A DNA stretch of 64,000 nucleotides from Taibaiella sp. (GTDB lineage Bacteria; Bacteroidota; Bacteroidia; Chitinophagales; Chitinophagaceae): positions 36,705-100,704 of the forward strand of contig JACDGL010000013.1 in assembly GCA_013815385.1 (NCBI GenBank). The letters run 5' to 3'. Positions within the stretch are counted from its first letter, which is position 1. Each line of letters starts with the position of its first letter. Below are positions 57,501 through 64,000 of the stretch, in pieces. The notes beneath the pieces were generated by a model. The model saw nothing but the letters and a program-made list of their open reading frames with translations. It did no database searches and was not told the origin of the DNA. The translations under genes were made by a program, and so were the position numbers.

Positions 57501-59154
57501 CACAGGCATTGGTAGGATTGGCAGTAAAGGCTACAGAACCCGGTGGGGTGCCGGAGTATACAAGGAAAGTATCAGATTTGGTACAGCCGTTAATTGTAGT
57601 GAAATTGAGTATGACACGATGAATACCATAGGTCGTGTAGGTATGGCTGGGAGCGGAAGTGGTAGAATGTGCTGTAGTATCACCAAAATCCCAATCAAAA
57701 CTGGATACTGCATATGGATACGTAATAGGGCCTGAACGTGAATAAGGGAGATCGTAAAAATTGGTATAGCTAAAGTTCACTGAAAATGGAATGCAAGCCC
57801 CGAAAGAATTTGTTCTGGAATTTCCTGTTATATAAGAATGTAACGGATAGATATTTATATAAGCAACGCTATCTGCGGAGTCTCTACATCCATAGCTATT
57901 AGTGGCAACAAGTTTTACCTCAAAAGGCCCGTTGGCATTGTATGTATGTGATGGAGCGGTGGTAGCAGATCCCGTACCATCTCCAAAACTCCACTGATAA
58001 GAAGTAATAGTACCTGAAGCTGTAGTAGTATTATTGGTAAAGTTTATATTAATAGGTGCCGGGCAGGGCTTGGTTGGCGATGATGTAAAACCAACTGAAG
58101 GTCTCGGATTAACAGTAATAGTCTGGGTGGTAGAATCACTACACCCGTTACTGGATACAAGTTTTAAAGTATAAGTACCGGCACTGCTATATTGATGCAC
58201 ATCCGGATTTGTTGCGCTTGTAGCTCCATCGCCAAAATACCAGTTGGTACTGGTTGCAGTGGGGGTAGAAGTATTATTAACAGCTATATAAGTACCGGCA
58301 CATATAGTTGTTGCTGGTGTTATACTCATAGAGGCTATATGATGAGTAAAATTAATATAGGCCAATTGCTTTACTGTATCCTTACACCCCGCTCGGGATG
58401 TTGTAATGAGTGTCACAGTATAGGAAACATAACTGGGGCTGGAATAACTATGTGTAGGATTTGCAGCAGTACTATGGGTGGTGCCATCCCCAAAATCCCA
58501 ATCGTAGGTAAATGGGGAAGGCCCACCGGTAATGAAGTTGCTAAAGTTTACGGTTCCTGATGTGCCGCATATAGTGGCGGGAGAACCGGAAAAGCTTATG
58601 CTGGGGTGTCCGTATACATGTACGTAATTGGGTTTGCTTACTACAGATTTACATCCCTGGCTATTGGTAACGGTTGAAATGATCGTGTACGCTCCTGCTG
58701 TGGAGTAGGTATACGTGGGATTCATACTAGTGGACGTAACTGAAGGTGCCAATTGCCAATAGTAGGTAGCGGTGCCGGTGGTACGTAGCACAGAAGAATC
58801 GTAAAATGATACGGTGCTATTAATGCATACAGCCGTATCAGCATGGAAATAAACTGTAGGAGTATCGTATACAGTTATAGTGGCAGTTGCCGAACTACTC
58901 CCAATGGTCAATGTAACAGTATAAGAGCCGGGGGTATTAAACGTCCATGATGGGCTCGCGAGGCTGGATGTACCTGTACCGCCAAAATTCCAGCTACTGC
59001 CTGTAGTAGATGATGAGGTATTAGTAAATGTAACTGCTAAGGGGGCACAACCAGAGGTAGTGCTTGGTGTAAAACTGACAGTAGCGCCGGCGTTAAACCC
59101 TGAAAAGATAACTAATACAAGGAAAAAGAAAAGCCTGAATGTAAAATTTGACAT
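54553..59154 (-). CDS. Giant PKD-repeat surface protein with T9SS B C-terminal domain
   Basis: About 1533 residues. After a signal peptide (ending about 24, GFNAGA) there are roughly 14 PKD-like repeats of about 80-90 residues, recognisable by WDFGDG/WYFGDG/WNFGDA cores and a following HTYxxxGxYxVxL strand; most have a pair of cysteines. Three Ig-like segments follow (YKWSPKASLDCDSC, YNWVPPYALTDAHS, YAWYPAQSLSCDSC). The last 90 residues are a gliding-type sorting domain (MPNTFTPNNDGQNDI, YNRWGQVVF, NGWDGSFNG). A surface adhesin or filament role is the usual inference. It is translated just before its PorP/SprF partner. The start MSNFTF is preferred over a GTG three codons upstream. Confidence 0.9.
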   Translation of the reverse strand: MSNFTFRLFFFLVLVIFSGFNAGATVSFTPSTTSGCAPLAVTFTNTSSSTTGSSWNFGGTGTSSLASPSWTFNTPGSYTVTLTIGSSSATATITVYDTPTVYFHADTAVCINSTVSFYDSSVLRTTGTATYYWQLAPSVTSTSMNPTYTYSTAGAYTIISTVTNSQGCKSVVSKPNYVHVYGHPSISFSGSPATICGTSGTVNFSNFITGGPSPFTYDWDFGDGTTHSTAANPTHSYSSPSYVSYTVTLITTSRAGCKDTVKQLAYINFTHHIASMSITPATTICAGTYIAVNNTSTPTATSTNWYFGDGATSATNPDVHQYSSAGTYTLKLVSSNGCSDSTTQTITVNPRPSVGFTSSPTKPCPAPININFTNNTTTASGTITSYQWSFGDGTGSATTAPSHTYNANGPFEVKLVATNSYGCRDSADSVAYINIYPLHSYITGNSRTNSFGACIPFSVNFSYTNFYDLPYSRSGPITYPYAVSSFDWDFGDTTAHSTTSAPSHTYTTYGIHRVILNFTTINGCTKSDTFLVYSGTPPGSVAFTANPTNACVDEYVHFTNTSTGATDYNWDFGNGSRSVDTSPVYKYPDSGTYTVKLIAYNNGCPDSFTRTRYIHVNLPRAGFDYNFDCSNAFSIIFTNLSKHSLTGTSYLWNFGDATTSTTASPTHTYAATGTYSVRLIVYDSTTGCRDTSVNSVFVENPIAKFTASDTLVCINTPVTFTGTLLGGSVAAPFIWRFDGTTIIDTTATINYTFRTTGYHSVKVFIKDDRGCTDTFSKYAYIGVAHPVAAFRGSPLSGCVPLTVYFTDSTTDIPGVAITSRYWDYGFSLYSIGSVTPAYTYTTSGVYYVSLAVKDKVGCTDTIFKSGYVDAHKPIANFRSAASAVCQGAPVVFYNSSLGIGLKSHWDFGDGQTSNLFFPSHAYTALGTYNVKLVVTDTLGCKDSMTITACITVVGKPTAAFTMDDSFKICAPLIVHFKSHSVGAVSITWYFGDPTATLAYTDSTNWTYVNAGVYTVMLVAKNAAGCTDTAFQTVHLLGYKGVLTYTPLAGCAPLTVSFTANISRVPSFIYDFGDGVLLRSHSTTASHTYTTAGAFLPKVIMTDDSGCSSESAGIDTIHVDGIYPGYSFFPHPACDSGTFEFLDTSSGAYSRITSHYWIFDDGTTSTSGIVFHTYHGPGAYPIILIGSTSTGCIDTFRSVFNVYSLPTINAGQDTTICVSDAATLMPSGGVSYKWSPKASLDCDSCTNPKASPTAATVYVVVGTDIHGCTNTDTVEVFIKTKTTSKATGGGEICQGESLSFHDSAGYFSKYNWVPPYALTDAHSPDPIANPDTSLIYLAIAQQGSCIPDTQYVNVIVHPRPTVSAGPNQTMIAGNTINLDAIGTHISRYAWYPAQSLSCDSCENPIAAPKRTTTYTIKVYSDFGCQDSNRVMITVICDHSQVYMPNTFTPNNDGQNDIYYPRGKGLQIIKSFRIYNRWGQVVFQKENFNVNERNNGWDGSFNGKPLNPDVFVYVVDAICDTGEPLTWKGDISLIR

Positions 59155-59255
59155 AAGTAGCACTTAGAATTAATAGGGACGTGTGGATAAAGTTATGAAA
59201 GTCTTCACAAATTACCATTGCATATGTATAAAATGGTATATATGCTAAGGATGAG

Positions 59256-59693
59256 CTACAGAAGCAGATTTTCAGGCTTTTTTAGAAGAGTAATGTCTAA
59301 TAGTTGGGCAAGTTGAATATCCGGAATTTTCCGGAGATCGTATGCTATTAATTCAGCATCTTTTTCAGCTTCCTGGCTTTGCACCATCCATAAATAATCC
59401 AGCTGCTTTACTTCAGGCAGCAAATGATCATTTTTATTTTTTAGTTTATATATCAGGTATTTATAATCGCTTAGAGGTAGGTCATATTGAAAAATCTGAA
59501 AATAGATCTTATCTACATCAGCTGACCGGGTAAAAATATCAAGCTCACTCTGGCGCACAAATCTGGTATTCATCTCATTATTTACCAGCCAGCAAAACCT
59601 ATAAGATGGTAAAGGACTGGCAATGCCAATAAATGCAGTATCAGCGAAAAATGATTCACTCATTTCTATGGTATCCAGCACCAGCTTTGCCAT
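59256..59693 (-). CDS. IPExxxVDY-family protein
   Basis: A 145-residue cytosolic protein of a small Bacteroidota family named after a motif that reads LPEVKQLDYLWMV here (residues about 92-104). Other family-like segments are FCWLVNNEMNTRF near residue 35 and YDLPLSDYKYLIYKLKN. No catalytic motif is seen and the role is unknown. It lies upstream of, and divergent from, purA. Confidence 0.75.
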   Translation of the reverse strand: MAKLVLDTIEMSESFFADTAFIGIASPLPSYRFCWLVNNEMNTRFVRQSELDIFTRSADVDKIYFQIFQYDLPLSDYKYLIYKLKNKNDHLLPEVKQLDYLWMVQSQEAEKDAELIAYDLRKIPDIQLAQLLDITLLKKPENLLL

Positions 59694-59813
59694 GGCGGTA
59701 ATATACGCACTATATTTTTACAGCGATTAGGAATAGCGGGTTTTTTAAAAATTATAATTGTTCTGCGTAGTTCCAACTTAACCATTAATTTTACCCTTCA
59801 AATAAATATACAA

Positions 59814-61079
59814 ATGGTTGACGTCTTGCTGGGGCTGCAATGGGGTGATGAAGGTAAAGGGAAAATTGTCGATTTCCTGGCTGCACGCTACGATATCATA
59901 GCTCGTTTCCAGGGTGGTCCTAATGCGGGGCATACTCTATATATTAATGGAGAAAAGGTAGTGTTGCATACAATTCCTTCAGGCGTATTTCAGTCACATT
60001 GCCTCAACCTTATTGGCAATGGGGTGGTAATAGACCCCGTTACACTACAGAAAGAAATACACAAAATACTTCCACTTCAGGCCGATCTGTTGCAACGTTT
60101 ATATATTTCTCACAGGGCGCATCTTATACTACCTACTCACAGAGCTTTAGATGCTGCTTCTGAAGCTGCAAAGGGTTCTGAAAAGATAGGATCCACTCTA
60201 AAAGGAATTGGGCCGGCATACATGGATAAGACCGGTAGGAATGGTTTGCGCGTTGGGGATCTGCTATCCCCTGATTTCCAAAAAAAATACGATAAGCTGG
60301 TACTGAAACATATGGAAATGTTGCGCCAGTACAGCCACAAAGTGGAATGGGAAGAATGGGAAGCACCGTTTTTTGAATCTATTGAATATTTGCGTAATCT
60401 GCAGATAGTCAATGCGGAGTATTGGCTGGATATGCAAATAAAAGACGGTAAAAATATACTGGCCGAGGGTGCGCAGGGCAGTATGCTGGATATAGATTTT
60501 GGTACCTATCCGTTTGTTACCAGTTCCAATACTATTACCGCGGGCGTATGTAGTGGATTAGGCATTGCTCCATCTAAGATCGGCGATGTTTACGGAATTA
60601 CTAAAGCCTATTGCACCCGGGTAGGTGGCGGTCCGTTCCCAACAGAGCTGGAGGAAGAAACAGGCGATGCCCTTCGTAAAGCGGGCAATGAATTTGGTGC
60701 AACTACCGGAAGGCCACGCCGTTGTGGTTGGATAGACCTGGTGGCACTAAGGTATGCAGTGATGTTAAGTGGTGTTACCAAACTGATAGTAACTAAAGCT
60801 GATGTAATGGATCATTTTGATCCGGTAAAGGCTGCTGTAGGATACATAATTGAAGGAAAAGAAACACGTGAGTTTCCCTACGATCTTTGCGCTACAGATG
60901 CCACACCAGTATATGAAACATTTGCCGGCTGGGAAAAGCCGATAAGTGACTGCAATACTTACGATGAACTACCCCATGTATTCAGAGATTATTGCCGTTA
61001 CGTAGAGAATTATCTGGAGACAAAAATTGCTTATGTATCTAATGGTACTGGCAGGGATCAGCTGATTGTTATTCCTTAG
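59814..61079 (+). CDS. purA: Adenylosuccinate synthase
   Basis: Joins IMP and aspartate using GTP, the first step to AMP. The P-loop is LLGLQWGDEGKGKIVD and the IMP site GGPNAGHTLY. The catalytic and flexible regions read STLKGIGPAYMDKTGRNGLR, EGAQGSMLDIDFGTYPFVTSSN, TRVGGGPFPTEL and TTGRPRRCGWIDL. GTP is recognised by TKADVMD. At 421 aa it is standard. With purC it is the second purine gene in the window, not adjacent. Confidence 0.97.
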   Translation: MVDVLLGLQWGDEGKGKIVDFLAARYDIIARFQGGPNAGHTLYINGEKVVLHTIPSGVFQSHCLNLIGNGVVIDPVTLQKEIHKILPLQADLLQRLYISHRAHLILPTHRALDAASEAAKGSEKIGSTLKGIGPAYMDKTGRNGLRVGDLLSPDFQKKYDKLVLKHMEMLRQYSHKVEWEEWEAPFFESIEYLRNLQIVNAEYWLDMQIKDGKNILAEGAQGSMLDIDFGTYPFVTSSNTITAGVCSGLGIAPSKIGDVYGITKAYCTRVGGGPFPTELEEETGDALRKAGNEFGATTGRPRRCGWIDLVALRYAVMLSGVTKLIVTKADVMDHFDPVKAAVGYIIEGKETREFPYDLCATDATPVYETFAGWEKPISDCNTYDELPHVFRDYCRYVENYLETKIAYVSNGTGRDQLIVIP

Positions 61080-61154
61080 AAAAAAAATTATGTTTTTTAT
61101 TCCAAAATAAATTTGGCAATTTCATCAAACTATTAAAATTTTACGGCATCAAGC

Positions 61155-61613
61155 ATGAGCGCTATGAAATCAAATACAACCAAGAAAGTGGCTACGAAGA
61201 AAAGTGCAGATGAAGGCGCTAACCCAATAAATAAGAAGGCAGCTAAAACAAAAAAGGCGGCAGAAGAGGATCAGGATGAAGAGGAGGAAAATGAAGAAAC
61301 ATCTGTTGATGATGCCAAACCTAAAAAGAAAACAGCAGTAAAAAAGGGTGCGTCAAAGAAGAGTACAAGCGATGATGACGATGATGATGATGATGAGGAA
61401 GAAGACATAGATGATGATGCAAAAGAAGGTGGCGACGACGATTTTGGATATGATAAAGATTTCGAGGAGTTTGATATGCCTAAGTCTAAAACCAAAACTG
61501 CCGGAAAAAAGAAATCAGGAAAAGAAGATGATCTGGAAATAGATGAAGAATTTAAAGACATGGGCTTCTTTACTGAAGGAAATGATTTTGATGACGATGA
61601 CGATGATTTTTAA
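61155..61613 (+). CDS. Highly charged low-complexity protein
   Basis: A 152-residue protein made almost only of Lys, Ala, Asp and Glu. The first third is Lys-rich (KKVATKKS, KKAAKTKKAAEE), the middle and end are runs of acid (SDDDDDDDDEEEDIDDDA) alternating with short Lys blocks (KPKKKTAVKKGASKKS), and the last residues are FFTEGNDFDDDDDDF. It looks like intrinsically disordered, nucleic-acid- or protein-binding tails, without any recognised domain. It lies 75 bases after purA. The Asp run is a GAT/GAC microsatellite, so length changes would stay in frame. Function is unknown. Confidence 0.7.
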   Translation: MSAMKSNTTKKVATKKSADEGANPINKKAAKTKKAAEEDQDEEEENEETSVDDAKPKKKTAVKKGASKKSTSDDDDDDDDEEEDIDDDAKEGGDDDFGYDKDFEEFDMPKSKTKTAGKKKSGKEDDLEIDEEFKDMGFFTEGNDFDDDDDDF

Positions 61614-61692
61614 TATACAGTTATAGTTTTTCTTGCGAAAAATAGGTTCATATCCAATTGCTGCCGGTCAGCATAAAATTATAAAGGATAAA

Positions 61693-62919
61693 ATGCTGAA
61701 TTGGATAAAACAATTCAGCATTTTTCTTTTTATGGATAGTAATGAACATACATCAGCATATGGCAGGTATGAGTGCCTTTTAGGAGCAGGATATCCCGAC
61801 AACACTTCTGTTACTACCTTAGATGAAGTATATCAGTCCCACCTTACACACAAGGATTGGCTGTTCGGGCATATCGGCTATGATTATAAACAATGTATTG
61901 ACCGCAAGGCTACTAAAAACCATGTTTCCGGAAACCAATGGCCGGCATTACATTTTTTTTGCCCTAAGATTGTATGCTACATACCACCCGATAAGTGTAC
62001 CCTTGTTATAGAATCAATAGGTGACTTGCCCGATGACATTTATGATGCTATTCTTAATACTGATATTATTCTTTCTGAATTACAACCTACTGTAATTTTT
62101 CAGTACGATGTGGATAAACCCGAATACCTATCTGTAGTAGAAAAATTAAGGCAGCACATTGCTGATGGCGATTGCTATGAAATAAATTACTGCACAGAGC
62201 GCTATGCGCATAATGTAAAAATTTCACCACACCAGGTGTTTTCCGCGTTGAATAGACTCTCCTCAGCGCCCTTTGCTGCATATTATCGTTGCGATACCAA
62301 TTACATGATGTGTGCCAGCCCCGAACGGTATCTTCAAAAAAGTGGTGATAAATTGATTTCGCAACCTATAAAAGGTACTGCCCGGCGAGATAATGACATA
62401 CAGAAAGACCAGGAAATAAAAGAAGCGTTGCAAAACTCAACTAAAGAAATGGCTGAGAATGTAATGATCACCGACCTGGTACGGAACGATCTGGCCAGAA
62501 GTTGTAAGGTGGGCAGCATAGTTGTTGAGGAACTTTTTGGTATTTATGCTTTTCCGCAGGTATACCAGATGATCTCTACAGTTAGCGGTATAATGGAAGA
62601 AAATATACCATTTACAGACGCTATCCGATACTCATTCCCTATGGGAAGCATGACGGGTGCCCCTAAGGCTAAAGTGATGCAGTTGATCGATGAATATGAA
62701 ATGTCGGCACGTTCCCTGTTTTCTGGTGCGGTGGGGTATATAAATCCTAATGGCGATTTCGACCTGAATGTAGTAATTCGTAGTCTTTTCTATGATGAAG
62801 AAACAGGCCATCTTTCCTACCAGACAGGAGGGGCTATAACCTATGATAGCATTGCCGGGCAGGAGTGGGAAGAAATGAGATTAAAAGCCTGGGCTTTAGA
62901 GCGGGTATTCAATGGATAG
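61693..62919 (+). CDS. pabB: Aminodeoxychorismate synthase component I
   Basis: Converts chorismate with ammonia into 4-amino-4-deoxychorismate for folate. The chorismate-binding domain shows IADGDCYEINYCTERYA, CASPERYL, the motif SQPIKGTARR, NSTKEMAENVMITDLVRNDLAR and PMGSMTGAPKAKVMQLI. The Lys in PIKGT marks PabB rather than anthranilate synthase, which has Ala there. At 408 residues from this ATG it is normal. A TTG 20 codons upstream is an alternative; AAGGATAAA just before the ATG is a fair ribosome-binding site. Confidence 0.9.
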   Translation: MLNWIKQFSIFLFMDSNEHTSAYGRYECLLGAGYPDNTSVTTLDEVYQSHLTHKDWLFGHIGYDYKQCIDRKATKNHVSGNQWPALHFFCPKIVCYIPPDKCTLVIESIGDLPDDIYDAILNTDIILSELQPTVIFQYDVDKPEYLSVVEKLRQHIADGDCYEINYCTERYAHNVKISPHQVFSALNRLSSAPFAAYYRCDTNYMMCASPERYLQKSGDKLISQPIKGTARRDNDIQKDQEIKEALQNSTKEMAENVMITDLVRNDLARSCKVGSIVVEELFGIYAFPQVYQMISTVSGIMEENIPFTDAIRYSFPMGSMTGAPKAKVMQLIDEYEMSARSLFSGAVGYINPNGDFDLNVVIRSLFYDEETGHLSYQTGGAITYDSIAGQEWEEMRLKAWALERVFNG

Positions 62920-62994
62920 CCGCAGGAGGAAGATTTTTCTAAAAATATTTTGCCTTTCTCCAAAACCTTCTTACCATTGCATTCCGTTTAAAAT

Positions 62995-63065
62995 AGTCCG
63001 ATTGTGTAACGGTAGCACAACAGACTCTGACTCTGTTTGTCTTGGTTCGAATCCAGGTCGGACTA
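62995..63065 (+). tRNA. tRNA-Gln (anticodon CTG)
   Basis: A complete cloverleaf: acceptor AGTCCGA/TCGGACT (7 pairs), a D-arm with GTGTAACGGTAGCAC, anticodon stem ACAGA/TCTGT with loop CTCTGAC (anticodon CTG), and T-arm CTTGG/CCAGG with the loop TTCGAAT. The CCA end is not encoded. A terminator hairpin follows at once. Confidence 0.94.
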
Positions 63066-63070
63066 CACAT

Positions 63071-63105
63071 ATCAGGATAGCAACACGCTATCCTGATTTC
63101 TTTTT
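63071..63105 (+). terminator. Rho-independent terminator of the tRNA gene
   Basis: ATCAGGATAGC and GCTATCCTGAT arms around an AACAC loop, followed by TTCTTTTT. Confidence 0.88.
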
Positions 63106-63220
63106 ACGGCACTTTACAATGCCAGTGCGGTTTTTAGGAGATTTCTAACAAGGACACCTGAAGTGCTTTACCGACCTTTACATAGGTAGAACATTTGATA
63201 ATCGACTAAAAAATCGACTA

Positions 63221-63877
63221 ATGTTATTTCCTTTAAAAGCCATCTGCGACCCCAAGAAAGTGCGCAGGGATGGCACCAGCCTCATCTACATCCAGTACTG
63301 CTACAGTTCCGAGAACCGTACTTTATTGAACACAGAAATTGCCATTCCGCACAGGTATTGGAATAAGCGAAAGCTATCTATTACACCAGACTTGCCGCAG
63401 ATTTACGGGAGTGCCAAACACCTGAACGCCGAGCTCACCCGGATGCACCGCGTTGCCGAAGATATCATCGCCTCCGCTGAAAAATCCGGTACAGAAAATA
63501 TAGGTGCATTTGTAAAGGTTACGTTTACTCCTAAACTAATGGAAGACACAACGGGGCCGGCTGCGTATTCTGGTATCTGTAAAAAGGCCGACCTGTTTGA
63601 GCATATTGATGACTATATCCAGTCAAAGACCAGAAAGGTAACGCCTAAAGCCATTGCCGCCTTTACGAGCATGAAGATGCATCTTTTAGCGTACCAGGAG
63701 CATACTAAAACACAGCTTAGCTTCTCATCCTTTGATTTCTCTTTCTACGAGGCATTCGTAGACTACCTCGCCTATGATTACAAACTGCCCCGTACCAAAC
63801 AGGCGCAGTATGGACTAATGACGAATAGTATAGGAAAGACCATAAAGCAACTGCGGATATTCGTGGCAGATAGTTGA
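63221..63877 (+). pseudogene. Tyrosine recombinase (integrase), N-terminal half only
   Basis: 218 residues of a Bacteroidota integrase. The arm-binding domain (FPLKAICDPKKVRRDGTSLIY, IPHRYWNKRKLSI) covers about residues 1-95 and the SAM-like core-binding domain (FEHIDDYIQSKTRKVTPKAI to NSIGKTIKQLRIFVADS) about 125-218. The catalytic domain with the Arg-His-Arg-His-Tyr set is missing. The frame stops at a TGA that is the first codon of an IS21-like end, so the gene was cut by that insertion. It sits 155 bases downstream of tRNA-Gln in the same direction, the normal position of an integrase at a tRNA attachment site. Confidence 0.8.
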
Positions 63878-64000
63878 TATTCCGAGGATGTTGACCACCT
63901 GATTCCGTGGCAAAGTGACCAGGCGATTAGCTGGCGAACGATAGCAGCGAGAGCTGTAAAAGCGTTTTCAAAGTTAGTTATTAAAAGTGGTTATTGATAA
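63875..64000. mobile_element. Left end of a probable IS21-family element (truncated by window edge)
   Basis: Directly after the integrase frame breaks, three related units of 23-24 bases follow one another: ATTCCGAGGATGTTGACCACC (63879-63901), ATTCCGTGGCAAAGTGACC (63902-63925) and ATTAGCTGGCGAACGATAGC (63926-63949). Multiple short repeats with TTGACCACC/ATTCCG words are typical of IS21-family ends in this phylum, as I recall them. The transposase genes istA and istB would lie beyond the edge, so this is not confirmed. Confidence 0.5.

Noticed and set aside
61369..61400. GAT/GAC microsatellite as a phase-variation switch
   Set aside because: Triplet-unit changes keep the frame, so they would alter length but not switch expression.

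Overview
The window is about 64 kb of a Bacteroidota chromosome, most likely from the Chitinophagales/Sphingobacteriales side. The reasons are: many secreted proteins ending in type IX secretion (T9SS) sorting domains of both the A type and the gliding-associated B type; a PorP/SprF outer-membrane partner; an IPExxxVDY-family protein; a leucine dehydrogenase; and promoters of the Bacteroidota TAnnTTTG type in front of many genes. Most of the sequence is ordinary, densely packed chromosome. No rRNA or CRISPR array was seen, and there is one tRNA.

Layout. 0-8.7 kb: the 3' end of recN, a frameshifted T9SS beta-propeller exoprotein, an rRNA methyltransferase, a T9SS subtilase with a lipoprotein, and mnmA. 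8.7-12 kb: an overlapping aroB-aroA-aroC shikimate operon. 12-15.3 kb: topA with a SirB1-like gene. 15.4-20.2 kb: three tandem paralogous T9SS exoproteins, each with its own terminator. 20.2-26.3 kb: proline dehydrogenase, eno-divIC, trhO, a TonB and a PdeM-like phosphoesterase. 26.3-33.1 kb: a gliding-type exoprotein, leucine dehydrogenase, purC, hutU, a broken DUF559 gene between short inverted repeats, and ispF. 33.1-35 kb: small envelope genes and an AT-rich, partly decayed stretch. 35-43.7 kb: lepA, a soluble TPR hybrid histidine kinase, an intact copy of the beta-propeller exoprotein, and gpsA. 43.9-53.4 kb: an efflux adaptor, metG, an ABC-2 exporter with surE, an SDR and a marR-yceI operon. 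53.5-59.2 kb: a PKD-repeat giant exoprotein with its PorP/SprF partner. 59.3-62.9 kb: purA, a charged low-complexity protein and pabB. 63-64 kb: tRNA-Gln followed by an integrase cut by what looks like the left end of an IS21-type element.

How it fits together. Housekeeping genes cover aromatic biosynthesis (aroBAC, pabB), purines (purC, purA), isoprenoids (ispF), tRNA and rRNA modification (mnmA, trhO, RsmB-like) and amino-acid catabolism (PRODH, LeuDH, HutU). They alternate with T9SS cargo. Several start sites were moved downstream of the longest frame because a TAnnTTTG element lies inside the longer version. For three genes the element sits only 4-7 bases before the ATG, predicting leaderless or nearly leaderless mRNAs.

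The less ordinary parts are: the three-gene exoprotein array with a shared CxxC before the sorting domain and a duplicated promoter; the hutU-DUF559 repeat unit; the broken and intact beta-propeller pair; the decayed gaps at 33.7-34.3 kb and 48.0-48.5 kb; and the nested mobile element at the right edge. All family assignments come from reading the sequence; no database search was run.
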